A DNA stretch of 64,000 bases from Phalacrocorax aristotelis (taxonomy: Eukaryota > Chordata > Aves > Suliformes > Phalacrocoracidae): positions 15,336,041 to 15,400,040 of the forward strand of contig NC_134279.1 in NCBI RefSeq assembly GCF_949628215.1, in the 5' to 3' direction. Positions 1 to 9,635 of the stretch are shown piece by piece. Numbering within the stretch: the first letter of the stretch is position 1; the number at the start of each line of letters is the position of its first letter. The translations under genes were made by a program, and so were the position numbers. The notes beneath the pieces are model-generated. The model was not told the origin of the DNA and searched no databases. It worked only from the letters and a program-made list of their open reading frames with translations.

Positions 1-118
1 GGAAGGGGCTATTGAAAACTCTGTAAGGGCAAATGTATCAGAGGGAAAGAAGATTATCTCCAGATTGATTCCACCTTGCTGTGACATTGAGCTTGTTTTG
101 GTTTGTCTGGGATCTTAG

Positions 119-203
119 GTGTACAGAGGATATGTGGATGATCCCCGTAACACTGATAATGCCTGGATTGAGACGGAAGCTGTGAACTATCATGATGAAA
201 CTG
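119..203 (+). CDS. NUDT9: NUDT9 penultimate coding exon
   Basis: 85 bp. The acceptor AG is at 117-118 after a T/G-rich tract and the donor is gtgggt at 204. It encodes the [11 protein letters not shown] and AVNYHDET segments. The exon ends one base into a Gly codon (phase 1). Confidence 0.93.
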
Positions 204-2182
204 GTGGGTATCCCCATGTGTGCTCTTAGTTGCCTTTTAGTCTATATGTTGGTTTGAAATTGCGAGGCATGTTGGGCTGAGATTGGCAATGAAATGAGGG
301 AGCATGAAAGTCAGGTGCAAAATATTGGACTAAAACCAATGGACGTGAGGGTCTTTAGTCTCCCAAGACATTCAGCCAGGACAGGTAGTTGTCATTCCTG
401 TTTGGTTTCTGTCAGTCTTGAAATAAGGCACATATGGACTTTGCCTGAAAATTATTTATTAATTTGTAGCTAGTTCTAAGCTATAGACCATGTGCCTTTG
501 TATGCAGATTGAAGGGTTCATTCCTGTCACTGTATTTACCTTGAGTTGGTTTAATTTCCCTTTTTACTGAGTCTGGGGTGGAAGGATAGTCTGGTTCTTC
601 TGTTATTTTTTCTTTAGTAGCTGGTGTGTGCTTCAGGAGCATTGGCTCTGGCTACTGGCAGATTTTTACTGCATTTATTCTTTGGTGTTGTAACTGCTCT
701 GAGACCTTTCATCTCAGTTACTTTGCGAGAGTAAATGTTCTGTAAATCAGTAGGAATGGGCATATGTTGCTAGTTCTTAGATTTTTCTGTTATCTTTGAT
801 TCTCATCTCACCTTTTAAGATAAATTAGGTGATGTGGTTTAGCTGGCAGCTCAGCCCCACCCAGCTGCTCGCTCACTCCCCCACTGGCAGGATGGGGGAG
901 AGAATCAGAAGGGTAAAGCTTGTGGGTTGAGTTTAACAATTAAAACAATAACAGCAGCAGCAATAATGCAATAGAAAGGAAAACAATGAGAAAGGCATGA
1001 AACCCAGGGGTGGGGCTGCTCACTGCCTGCTGACCTAATGCTATATGCCAATTCTCCCAGTTAATATAGTGGTCATGGCATCACATGGTATAGAATATCC
1101 CATTGGCCAGTTGGGGTCAGCTGTCTCAGGTGTGGCCCTGCCCCTCCCAGCTTCCTGCCCATGTGGCAGAGCTTGGGAAGCTGGAAAGGACCCTGACCAC
1201 CACAGGCACAATGGTGAAGAGAATTAACTCTTTCTCAGCCAAAACCAGCACATCAGACTAGTTAGGTGTCTCTGACTTGTTCAAGTCAGAGACTTCATAT
1301 AGTGATATTTCTGCTGTGTTTTGGGTGGTAGATACCAGTGGTGAAGCTTCATGTCACTGGTCCTTGATTTCTCAGCCTCCAGAAACGGTGAAGATACTGT
1401 TTTTTGGTCTTTGTTTCTAATACACATTTTGTAATACTTTTGTAAGCATGTCTCTGTCTCTGAAGTCCTGGGACTCTTTTTTGGAAACAGAGTAAGAAAC
1501 TTTGGAAAGCAATCCAGAAGCCTTTCTGCACTCCTCCTTAAGTACTGTTTTTGATTTTGGGGCCTTTAGTTAAATTATAATTATTCTGGTTTTCCATAAA
1601 CATATATTTCAGAGTTCAGTTTGTCCTGTAGAATAGTACCTGAGAAAGGAAGCAGTCAAATATTAGCCAAACAAAAATCAAGGCAGAGAGATTGGCTAAA
1701 CTTGCAGTAGTGAGTACCTGTTGTCATAATGATTTCTAGTAACTTGTCATGCTGCTGATGGTACCCTAGGTGTGGTGACAGAGTTAACACCACTTCTGCC
1801 ACTCAGATTTGCCTTAAAATAGTGCAAGTATGAAAAAGTTGCTCATTGATTCTGTGCCAGAAACCTTAATTGATTTCTCTCTGAGAAGCAGTTGAAGGTT
1901 GCTGCCTGCAAAGGAACCATGTGGAAGGGCAGAACTGATCAGATGCAAGAAGAAAAAGCAGGAAAGAAGATGCAATAGCATGTCCTAACTCTTGTTTTGT
2001 GAACAGGTGAGACAATGGATAATTTGCCTCTGGAAGCAGGTGATGATGCTGGAGTAGTGAAGTGGGTTGACATCAGTGAGAAGCTTGAGCTATATGCAAG
2101 TCACAGCCACTTCATTAAGCTTGTGACTGAGGAACATGGAGCCCATTGGACAGAGCATCCTGGTCCTGAGTGCTACGAGTGA
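119..2182 (+). CDS. NUDT9: NUDT9, ADP-ribose pyrophosphatase, 3' part (last two coding exons)
   Basis: NUDT9 hydrolyses ADP-ribose to AMP and ribose-5-phosphate; the long form is mitochondrial. Only the C-terminal part lies here, the gene entering from the left edge. Exon 119-203 reads [16 protein letters not shown] and then [11 protein letters not shown], a near match to the vertebrate protein. Exon 2007-2182 reads [19 protein letters not shown], then [20 protein letters not shown], and ends CYE-stop. The intron is phase 1 (a Gly codon is split G/GT), which keeps the frame open. These segments form the last part of the Nudix fold; the catalytic Nudix box is upstream and outside the window. 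The final residues ([12 protein letters not shown]) differ from the mammalian tail, as expected for a variable terminus. NUDT9 next to SPARCL1 in convergent orientation matches human 4q22. Identification is very secure; the Gly-split junction was read by eye. Confidence 0.95.
833..1252 (-). mobile_element. Solo LTR of an avian ERVL-type endogenous retrovirus
   Basis: About 420 bp inside the last NUDT9 intron. Read on the minus strand it starts TGTGCTGGTTTTGGCTGAG and ends CTAAACCACA, so it has TG...CA ends. Internal segments such as GACCCCAACTGGCCAATGGG and the run of CCCCCACTGGCAGG are typical of the LTR common in bird genomes (Repbase-type TguLTR5; named from memory). A TATA-like CATATAG lies near plus 1041-1047 in the correct orientation. 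There is no gag/pol/env next to it, so it is a solo LTR. I see no clear target duplication, so the ends may be off by a few bases. Confidence 0.75.
1268..1293. repeat. Near-perfect 26-base palindrome (12-bp arms, 2-base centre)
   Basis: GTCTCTGACTTG, then TT, then CAAGTCAGAGAC: a perfect inverted repeat starting 15 bases after the LTR end, in the NUDT9 intron. It could extrude as a hairpin or bind a dimeric factor; no function can be assigned. Confidence 0.7.
2007..2182 (+). CDS. NUDT9: NUDT9 terminal coding exon
   Basis: 176 bp of coding sequence after acceptor gaacag (2001-2006), ending at TGA 2180-2182. The first two bases complete the Gly codon begun in the previous exon. It encodes the helix [14 protein letters not shown] conserved in NUDT9. 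Confidence 0.94.
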
Positions 2183-2589
2183 TGTAAATGAGGAGCTGAC
2201 AGACACCAAGGGAGAATACATTTTCCAGCTTTGAAACAGATGATATTGTCCTTTTCAGTGGAAATTCACTGAAAATTCTATGAAATTCAGCTGGCAAAAA
2301 CACTTGGCAGAGATAGAGGCTTTTTTGGAGACTTCCGGTTGCTTCTTTTGATTTCTCAGCTAGTGTGAAATGAGATTAATGTGGAGCTGTTATCTTGTTT
2401 TGTTTTCTTGTCTTCATTATTTGCAGCCATTTCATAATATCTGCAGATTTGCATGACAGCACTGGGATTCTGACTGGCTGTTGTTCAGAGTTTGTTCGCT
2501 TTTGCACGGATTTCTTGTCAGGAGTACAAATCCTTAAGGGTTGTGAGACTTGTAGGATCATAAAGTCAATAACGGCTTAAGTGCTACAT

Positions 2590-2595
2590 AATAAA
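2590..2595 (+). terminator. NUDT9: NUDT9 poly(A) signal AATAAA
   Basis: A canonical AATAAA 408 bases after the NUDT9 stop codon, followed by T-rich sequence. It implies a 3'UTR of about 430 bases. Use of this site is inferred. Confidence 0.6.
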
Positions 2596-2615
2596 GTGAA
2601 ATTTCTTTTCTGAGT

Positions 2616-4912
2616 CGTTTCACTTAACATGTCTTTTTGGTGATTTTTGTATTTTAAGAGATTAGCTTTCAGATTTAATTCTTTCTAGTTTGCAGTATGA
2701 ATGGTATTCACATCTGAATGTCTGACGGTGCCTGTATCTAAAAAGATAACTGTTGGAGGATGTAATTTGATGACTCTTCCCACTGCTTATGGCAATATAG
2801 CAGTTGGGGAGACTGTACCATAAACAGGATCATGGGAAAGAGCAGTCTTGAAGTATCTTGTAAATTGTGGTGGTGTTCTACAGTTCATGTAATGTGAGTA
2901 ACTTGCAGTTGGGAGGCTGATGTGGGCCTTCTGTGGCATTTATGCTAAGAGCTGCACAGTGGTTGCTGACGTGTCTCCCTGTGTTTTTAATCGAGGGGTG
3001 ATTTCTGTTAATTGTGTAATAGTGTCAAGAGTTGGTGATAGTATCAGCTAAAAGTTGTGGTTGAGACCTGGGGAGGGGATCTTAATGAATTTTGAGCCAT
3101 GTGTTGGAAGTAGGGTGGTAATAAATGTCATGGTCTGGAATTACCTTGTATAACAGTACTGTGACATGTTCATGCATTGAGACTGTTAGCCACATCCTGC
3201 TTAACTAATGAATGATTTTAGTGCTTGCTCCTTTTCAACACCACCTCTTCCTCCCAGTTATCTAACGAAATCTGGAGCAGTCGTGTGCTGTGTTTATATA
3301 GGGAACCCTGGGAATCTTGTAGAGTTATTAGTATGTTCCTTTCAAAGAAAAATAATGCTAAGAGTTATTAGTTTTTCTTTCAATCCTTACTCACCTCTTC
3401 ATGAACATCTGGTTTATTCCGTGGTCTTACTAAAACAGCATGAATGCTTTCTGTTGCAGTAGAAGCTTCCATACTAGGTTTACACAAAACTCTTCAAATC
3501 ACAGGTAAGATCTAGTGGTTTCTTAGGCAGAAGTGATTTTGATTAATGTGGCCTCAGCATAGTATGGAGACTGGGTAATGTCTGGTAGGGCCAGATCAAG
3601 ACCTGAGAGAACCTCTGAGACTAAGAATGGACAAAAGTCATGGCTAGCTTCAGGAGTTCCCTCCCCTTTCCACTCCTGGCCCTTGGAAACACTGAAATGA
3701 CTTGGGTATATTTTTTTCTTAAGAAAAGACAAAGACAACCAAGAAATTTGATGCTCAGCATTTATTCAAGCTTAACAAGTAATCAGAGAAGGTTTGAGAG
3801 CCGTGCACTATAACCCACACTGACTTGAGGTGGGCATGTGAAACAGGACTTGGTTGTTACTTATCCTCAGTTTCCAGTGCACTGCTGAGACAAAAGGTGG
3901 GAAGGAGCTGTAGCAAGTTAAAGATTATCTAGAAGCAAGTGTTCCCCGGGAGACATCCATAGTTTTCCAGGTATCTGCAGAGTAAGAAGAGAATGGCAGG
4001 TTAGAATTAATAGCAGCTAATTACTTTAGTGTGCAATTAATACATTATGCAGTGCAGGCCCCTGCAGTGTAGTTGGGTTTTGAAAGCATGACTGCAAGAG
4101 CAGACCCTTCTTAAGATCATGGGAGGTGAATGTGCAGCTCATCATGGCTGAGAACAAGGGTGACCATGCTGTGGCATGTCAAAATCGCATGATTTTCTTT
4201 TTGTTGAATGTTACTGTTTACATATGAAGTGCTCAGTATTAAAGATGAAAACAGGAGAAAATTTAAGTTCTGGAAGTACCATACTCAATAAGATAGAAAA
4301 ACTTCACTGTTTCTGTAGCCAGTGTGTTACTCTTGCAAAGCAAAGCTTCTGTAAAGAATCTTTTCAGTCCTCGCCTGTCTTGTGTTAAAGCCCCTTTTTG
4401 ACAGGCTAAGTGGACTTGGTTATGTGTTTTTTGATTGTCTTGTTTCCAGGAAAGCTTTCTGGTTAGCCAGTCCTCAGTTGGAGTATGTGATCTTAGATGG
4501 TATGCTGTACAGAATGCAATTACTTTATGTGTATCCCAGTACCTTACTAATCAGGTCTTGATGCTTGCTTGTGCCCTGAAATTTATTGCATAATTACAAT
4601 ATTGAAAGTTTATAAGTAATCAAATGTGGCACTTCTTTTTGCTTGACAAATCTTCTGGAAAACGGTCAACTTCTTTATATGGGTGATGTTAGGTTGTATA
4701 TTAATGCAAGTTAGATGTGTTGGAAAGTGTTATTTCTCAGCCCTGTGTGTTGTGTTTCTAACTTATCCTCAACAACTTTTTAAAATATCTAAGATAATCT
4801 ATCCCAAGGATTGGGATACCCAGACAAATACTTAAAGAATATCTAAGGAACAGCAGCAGAATTTTGAGAAAGTTAGTAACTTCATTTCAAGCTGAAGAAA
4901 TGGAGGGTTTTT
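2616..4912. other. Intergenic stretch with no supported feature
   Basis: AT-rich single-copy-looking DNA between the NUDT9 3' end and the 3' end of the minus-strand SCPP-like gene. Only short chance open frames are present; no repeat family was recognised. Confidence 0.5.
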
Positions 4913-4918
4913 TTTATT
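4913..4918 (-). terminator. Poly(A) signal for the SCPP-like gene
   Basis: AATAAA on the minus strand, 236 bases past the TGA of the candidate terminal exon and followed by an A-run. It fits a short 3'UTR. Confidence 0.5.
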
Positions 4919-5153
4919 AAAAAAAAAGATATCCCATTGAATGCATGTCTGCTAATTAGAAAGCAAAGCGGATTACTGTCATCAAGCTTCAAAGATAAAT
5001 CGCAGTCCCTCCCCAACTCCCTTCTATGGTAGTTTGTCATTCAGAAGCTGTTCTCTCAGTATCCCCGATGGGGTGCTTCCTGGCCAGCTAGAGCTGCCTG
5101 CAATCTTATGTCCCATTGTACTACCGGACAGTTCAATTACCTCAGACTTCAGC

Positions 5154-5219
5154 TCAATAAGCCTGCAGAGCACCCTTCTGGTGTCGAAATCGATGGGAAG
5201 TGTCATAGTTTCTGTATAT
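5154..5219 (-). CDS. SCPP-like gene, terminal coding exon
   Basis: Acceptor acttttcacag. Phase-0 reading gives 21 codons, rich in Tyr, Arg and His, and TGA at 5154-5156. A different frame of the same exon is open for 60 codons, but it cannot be joined to the serine exon through the GTAAGT donor. Confidence 0.5.
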   Translation of the reverse strand: MYRNYDTSHRFRHQKGALQAY

Positions 5220-5363
5220 CTGTGAAAAGTAATCTTGTGTCAGTATTTTCCTGTACAGTACCAAAAATCTTCAATTAAATAAAAATGTTAAAACTAGTGA
5301 GATTCTGTTAAATTACAAAGAAGACTTACACGCTCTATACTGTCGAAACCTGAACCAGAGCTC

Positions 5364-5403
<40 letters not shown>

Positions 5404-5917
5404 GGTGGCTATGCTGTAGAAAAAGAATGATTTTTCTTTTAGAGTAACGTATAATTCCTCCTGCTTGTATTTCTTGAAAAAAAAAATTATCAAGTACTTC
5501 ATTTAGGTTTTAATTTTTTTTCTGTTAGAAAGCAAAGATAGTTCTGCAAAGGCAATTTATTAATCTTCAATGGCTGTAATACTGTCAGCTGAAATAGCTA
5601 ATGGAGAAAATATGGGCCCAGTTATTGACCTGGGTATCAGCTCGTTACTAGTGCTTAAATTTTTTGTTTTTGTTTGAAGTTTAAGGGGGCCTCAATAAGT
5701 TGAGAATCTGTAATGGTAGTAACATAAATAAGTTTAGGCTTGTACCAAACAAGAGTATTTTTAAGGATGCTTTGTTAGTTTAAAAGCATGTGATTTCCAG
5801 TTTACAGTGTTAACATTTCTCACACTGGATGCCTGTTTAGTTTCGTCTTCAGTACTTAACTGCGTTCACAGCAGCAGGAACCATGGTCAGAACACAAGAA
5901 AGCAACAGGAACCGCAT
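5154..5917 (-). CDS. Candidate new SCPP-like gene: small secreted poly-serine phosphoprotein (about 68 aa)
   Basis: I do not recognise this gene by name. Three minus-strand exons join in one frame with phase-0 introns. Exon at 5861-5931: a good pyrimidine-rich acceptor, a 14-nt leader, then ATG (A at -3) and MRFLLLSCVLTMVPAAVNA, a convincing signal peptide. Exon 5330-5413: HSHR, twelve serines, then ESSGSGFDSIER, ending at a perfect GTAAGT donor. Exon 5154-5219: IYRNYDTSHRFRHQKGALQAY and stop, with AATAAA 236 nt later. Seen: only this frame of the serine exon is open. Known: the SCPP family has a short leader plus signal peptide in one exon, phase-0 introns, and Ser-x-Glu sites phosphorylated in the Golgi by FAM20C. 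Sites here are S34 and S44. Inference: a secreted, probably mineral- or saliva-type SCPP, like statherin or histatin in size. Weak point: the first donor is gttaag. A non-coding exon 1 was not found. Alternative: a chance exon-like arrangement. Confidence 0.55.
5330..5413 (-). CDS. SCPP-like gene, poly-serine exon
   Basis: 84 bp, 28 codons, phase 0 at both ends. Acceptor ctttttctacag, donor GTAAGT. The exon encodes H-S-H-R, (Ser)12 from a pure AGC repeat, then E-S-S-G-S-G-F-D-S-I-E-R. The other two frames contain a stop (one directly after the acceptor, one near the donor), which supports the serine frame. Confidence 0.6.
5366..5401 (-). repeat. Pure (AGC)12 trinucleotide repeat, coding poly-Ser
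   Basis: Twelve uninterrupted AGC codons on the minus strand (GCT on plus), inside the poly-serine exon. It is long enough to be length-polymorphic. Confidence 0.85.
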
Positions 5918-5931
5918 TTTGAGAGAGAGTC
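5861..5931 (-). CDS. SCPP-like gene, leader plus signal-peptide exon
   Basis: The acceptor follows the tract tttgtttccaatctgcttcacag (minus), a textbook branch/pyrimidine region. Coding begins at 5917 (minus ATG). Nineteen codons encode MRFLLLSCVLTMVPAAVNA: basic n-region, hydrophobic core, V-N-A cleavage motif. Without splicing the frame ends four codons later (VKY-stop), so a donor is required here. The candidate GCA/gttaagt matches the consensus if one T is bulged; gtgaac six bases earlier is a weaker alternative that is also phase 0. Confidence 0.55.
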
Positions 5932-6351
5932 CTGTGAAGCAGATTGGAAACAAAGAGTCCTGGTTTAGGCAAAAGGAAAGACCTGAGGGGAGTATGGCTC
6001 TCCTCCATGTAGAAAGAAAGGAAAATCAGACAGCAGGAACTGTCTGACATCTGACAGATGAAACCATCTGAAATTGGGCAGCTGGAGTATGGCTGGTGGT
6101 GTGGCCTTAAGAGTCACCTCTATTTTAGTTGCTCACGTGCATGGTCAGGATAAGTCATTATGGAATAAACCTTGCTATGCTTCTGCTTCTTGCTGCCTTG
6201 TTTGTGCTTTGACACCTTGTCAGCATTTTACTTCTCATAATTTTTGTCTTTGATTTTACTGCTCCCTGATTTTATTCTTTCCTAACAGTGCTTATGAAAG
6301 CCTTTTGCAATTTTTTTTAAGCAACAGACATAGCAGCAGAGCATTGATATT

Positions 6352-7215
6352 TCATAGAACCATTAAGGTTGGAAAAGACCTCTAGGATCAAGTCCAGCTG
6401 TGAACCCAACACTACCATACCTCCTAAACCATGCCCTGAAGTGCGACATCTACACATTTTTTTGAATACCTCCAGGGATGGTGACTCTGCCACCTCTCAG
6501 GGCAGCCTGTTCCAATGCCTGACCACTCTTTCAGTAAAGAAATCTTTCCTAATATCCAATCTAAACCTCCCCTGATGCAACTTGAGGCCATTTCCTCTTG
6601 TTCTATCGCTAGTGAGCTGGGAGAAGAGACAGATGCCCACCTTGCTACAACCTCCTCAGGTAGTTGTAGAGAGCCATAATGTCTCTCCTCAGCCTTCTCC
6701 AGACTAAACAACCCTAGTTCCCTCAACCTCTCCTCATCATAAGACTTGCTCTCCGAACCCTTCACCAGCTTTGTTGCCCTTCTCTGGACACAATCCAGCA
6801 ACCTGATGCCCTTGTACTGAGGGGCCGAAAACTGAACAGAGTTTTCGAGGCGTGGCCTCATCAGTGCTGAGTACAGGGGCACAATCACTGCCCTGCTCTT
6901 GCTGGCCACACTATTCCTGATAAGGTCCATGATTCTGTTGGCCTTCTTGGCCGCCTGGGCACACTGCTGGCTCATATTCAGCCAGCTCTTGACCAACACC
7001 CCTGGGTCCTTCTCTGCTGGGCAGTTTTCCAGCCACTCTTCCCCAAGGCTGTAGCATTGCATGGGCTTGTCGTGACCCAAGTGCAGGACCCAGCACTTGA
7101 CCTTGTTAAACCTCATACAATTGGCTTCAGCCTATTGGTACAGCCTGTCCAGATCCCTCTGCAGAGCCTTCCTACCCTCGGGCAGATCAACATTCCTGCC
7201 CAACTTGGTGTCGTT
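6352..7215 (-). mobile_element. CR1 LINE fragment, 3' end of ORF2 (reverse transcriptase) plus 3' tail
   Basis: On the minus strand the stretch from about 7215 to 6424 reads NLGRNVDLPEGRKALQRDLD, then [29 protein letters not shown] and [16 protein letters not shown], all hallmarks of the chicken-repeat-1 reverse transcriptase C-terminus. There is at least one in-frame stop (after RLYQ), so it is dead. The short 3'UTR ends near 6352 with the CR1 tail pattern (TTCTATGA on minus). It is 5'-truncated, as is usual for CR1, and lies about 420 bases upstream of the signal-peptide exon of the SCPP-like gene on the same strand. Confidence 0.9.
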
Positions 7216-7249
7216 CTCTGAGTAGTTCTTGTGACATGTTCTTTTTTCA

Positions 7250-7470
7250 GACTCACAGAATGGTTGAGGCTGGCAGGGACCTATGGAGATTTAGTCTGTT
7301 CCCCAGACACGCTCAAACAGGGTCAGCTAAAGCAAGTTGTCCAGGACTGTCCAGTCATGTTTTGAGCATCTTCCAGGATGTAGAACCCACAATCTCTCTG
7401 GGCAACATATGCCAGTGCTTGACCACCCTCACTGTGGTAAAAAGTTTTTCCTTCACAGTCACACAGTCCT
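7250..7470 (-). mobile_element. Second, separate CR1 3' fragment
   Basis: The plus-strand pattern acagaatggttgaggctgg, followed by agggacct and the TGCTTGACCACCCTCACTGTGG block, is the reverse complement of a CR1 3' end. It differs in detail from the neighbouring copy (6352-7215), so it is a second insertion of another CR1 subfamily. Right boundary approximate. Confidence 0.75.
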
Positions 7471-9606
7471 ACAGCCATAACCCAAATCAGTTATTAAATT
7501 TAGTCCAGGTAACATAAAGCATCTGTATTACCTTTGGATTGCATGTCGAACAGCAGGTCAGTGGATCAGACGAAGTCGGCTGGCTCCAGTGATAGTGTTG
7601 TGTGAATGGCTGGTGTCTTTGTATATGGTTTTGAGCACTATGGCTTACATCAGAAAACCACAAGATGTCATGAATCATACCATCTTAATACCCTTTGGAT
7701 ATTTAGTTTACTTCTCAGCTGATAAAAAAGCCAGGTTTTTTTTATATGACACATACTAATCCTTGGAGGATTGATGAGTTTGGCAATGGAAGTGTGTGTG
7801 TTGTAAAAGAAATATTTGTTCTCTCTTTTTTTTTCAGTATAGATATTCTGACTGTAGGGTTCTGCACTTCAGTGATGCTGGAGGAATACTTGGGTCATAA
7901 TGCCTAAAGTACTGAAGCTGCTAACTGAGAGGGAGCGTCGCAAATTCAAAAATACCTCCTTTTTCCTGAAGAAATGGGAATTTGTGAATTGAAGTCACTG
8001 CTATATTTTGAGGCCAGCTGTATACTGGCAGCATACTTGCAGTTTGAGAGCTGTGCTTTCTGACATCTGACTATGTGCAGGTTGAGCAAAAAGCTATTGA
8101 AAGACAAGTCTAAATAAGTTTTCAGTTACAGTGTTTGCTTGGTTCTTCTGTTTGGTGATTGTTTTAGTAGAAAAGTCTGAACCAGTAAATGAGAAGTTTA
8201 AGTCAATACGTGTATCTGGGGAAAATATTGTAGGATGCAATTCAGAAGAAATTAGCATTATGATGGATCTGTTTGAGACCACTGACATCAACAGCTCACC
8301 TCTCCTCTTTTATGGGGGACATGTCTGAGGGCGTAAAGTATAACACGTACATGTTGGATCACACATGCACTTGCAACTTAATAAGAATACAAGATGAACT
8401 GTGAATTTCTTACAGAGCATCCTATTTGCTTGTTGTGGAGGCAACAGGGTAGATATTGGTCGTAAAGCACAGGGATGAAAGATTGGAAAGAAGAAAACAT
8501 GCTTTTTTTAGGATTTTCTACGTTGGCATGTTGGTGTTTGCACAGTTATTTGTTGTCTAGTTGGAAAGATTGTCCTCAACCTCAATGAAAATAACCATTA
8601 ACAGTGACTGTAAAAAGAAAACCTAAAACAAAACCACAAAAAACCAACCAAACAAACCCAAAAAACCCCCCAACAAACCCCAAACCCAGATAAAAATGGA
8701 AATAGACTTCAGATATATTTGGGAAATGCACTGAAATGCTAATTGGCTCTTTTCCTGTAGAGTACACGCAAGGCCATTGAGAGAACATGTTGTCCAGAGT
8801 TTATAGCATAAGGATTTTTTTGGGGAAGCATTCATGCAAAGCCGATCAGCATTCTGCCACAAAGTGTAAAATTGTGACCCCCACACCTGTTGGCATGGAC
8901 TGTTGAGCCAGAATCCCCAGGTGAGATGGTGGTCACCTCTATTTCCTTCTTTTTGGAGTCTTCTGTGTGGTCATGCAGGAGGACTGAAAATTAAACTTAA
9001 TGCAAAGACATCTGGTATCAGTACAGCACTGATAATGAGATTTATCTCCTTTGGAAAGGGGATTCAGGTGGCCAAGTTGGTGAAAAGAGGTAAGCCAGCT
9101 TGCCTTTGGCAGCTATATCCTCCTGGTTAGTTTTGCGTCAGATGCTTGCTCCGTTTTGCACAGAGGGAACCCACTTAACTGAGCAATTTCACTAAATTTT
9201 GGAGGAAAGGTTTTGTGAGTTAATTGGTGTTTGGTGCCAGTTGGTGAAAACTAGACAGAGGTGGTTAGGTCAGTCCCTTGTAAGTTGGCCTTCTGTGAAT
9301 TATATTTGATTGTTTTAAGGTGGTTTACTCTTGGCTGTAGAAAGAACAAATAAGCAATAGGCCTCAGTCAGCCAGAAAAAATGCTGTCAAAATTACTTTT
9401 TCCCTGAGACTTTTGAAGTCCCAGAGAAAGGATCTTTTTTCAAAAGGAATTAGTGCAAAGAATATGCTTTTGTACATGCACTCCAGGTTGATATATATAC
9501 ACTGCTGTGTGATGTTACAGAATGTGAAGGGGGTGACAAGTCAAGCTTATGGGAGAAACTATCAACGAAGCATATAGTGCAGCACCGTGATTCTGTTCAG
9601 CCAGGT
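7471..9606. other. SPARCL1 3'UTR and intergenic sequence
   Basis: Downstream of the SPARCL1 stop on the minus strand. I found no canonical AATAAA or ATTAAA on that strand close to the stop, so the 3' end of SPARCL1 is not fixed. The stretch 8609-8696 is A/C-rich low complexity. No coding exon is supported. Confidence 0.4.
8609..8696. repeat. A/C-rich low-complexity tract
   Basis: Runs of AAACC, AACAAA and CCCCCC form an AC-only tract (G/T-rich on minus). Similar tracts occur near 38727-38815, 42739-42796 and 43196-43242. Confidence 0.7.
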
Positions 9607-9635
9607 TCAGAACAGGAGATTTTCATTTATGTCTT
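9607..9635 (-). CDS. SPARCL1: SPARCL1 terminal coding exon
   Basis: 29 coding bases after acceptor ctctgttgcag. Completes Glu, then DINENLLF and TGA (9607-9609). This matches the family C-terminus (human DIDENLLF). Confidence 0.93.

Noticed and set aside
5024-5206. 60-codon minus-strand open frame (MTLPIDFDTRR...) overlapping the SCPP-like terminal exon
   Set aside because: It can only be reached by a phase incompatible with the open frame of the serine exon and its GTAAGT donor. Treated as a chance frame, though it is the main alternative reading.
6424-7116. 230-codon minus-strand frame as a cellular gene
   Set aside because: It is the CR1 reverse-transcriptase C-terminus, with an in-frame stop just upstream.
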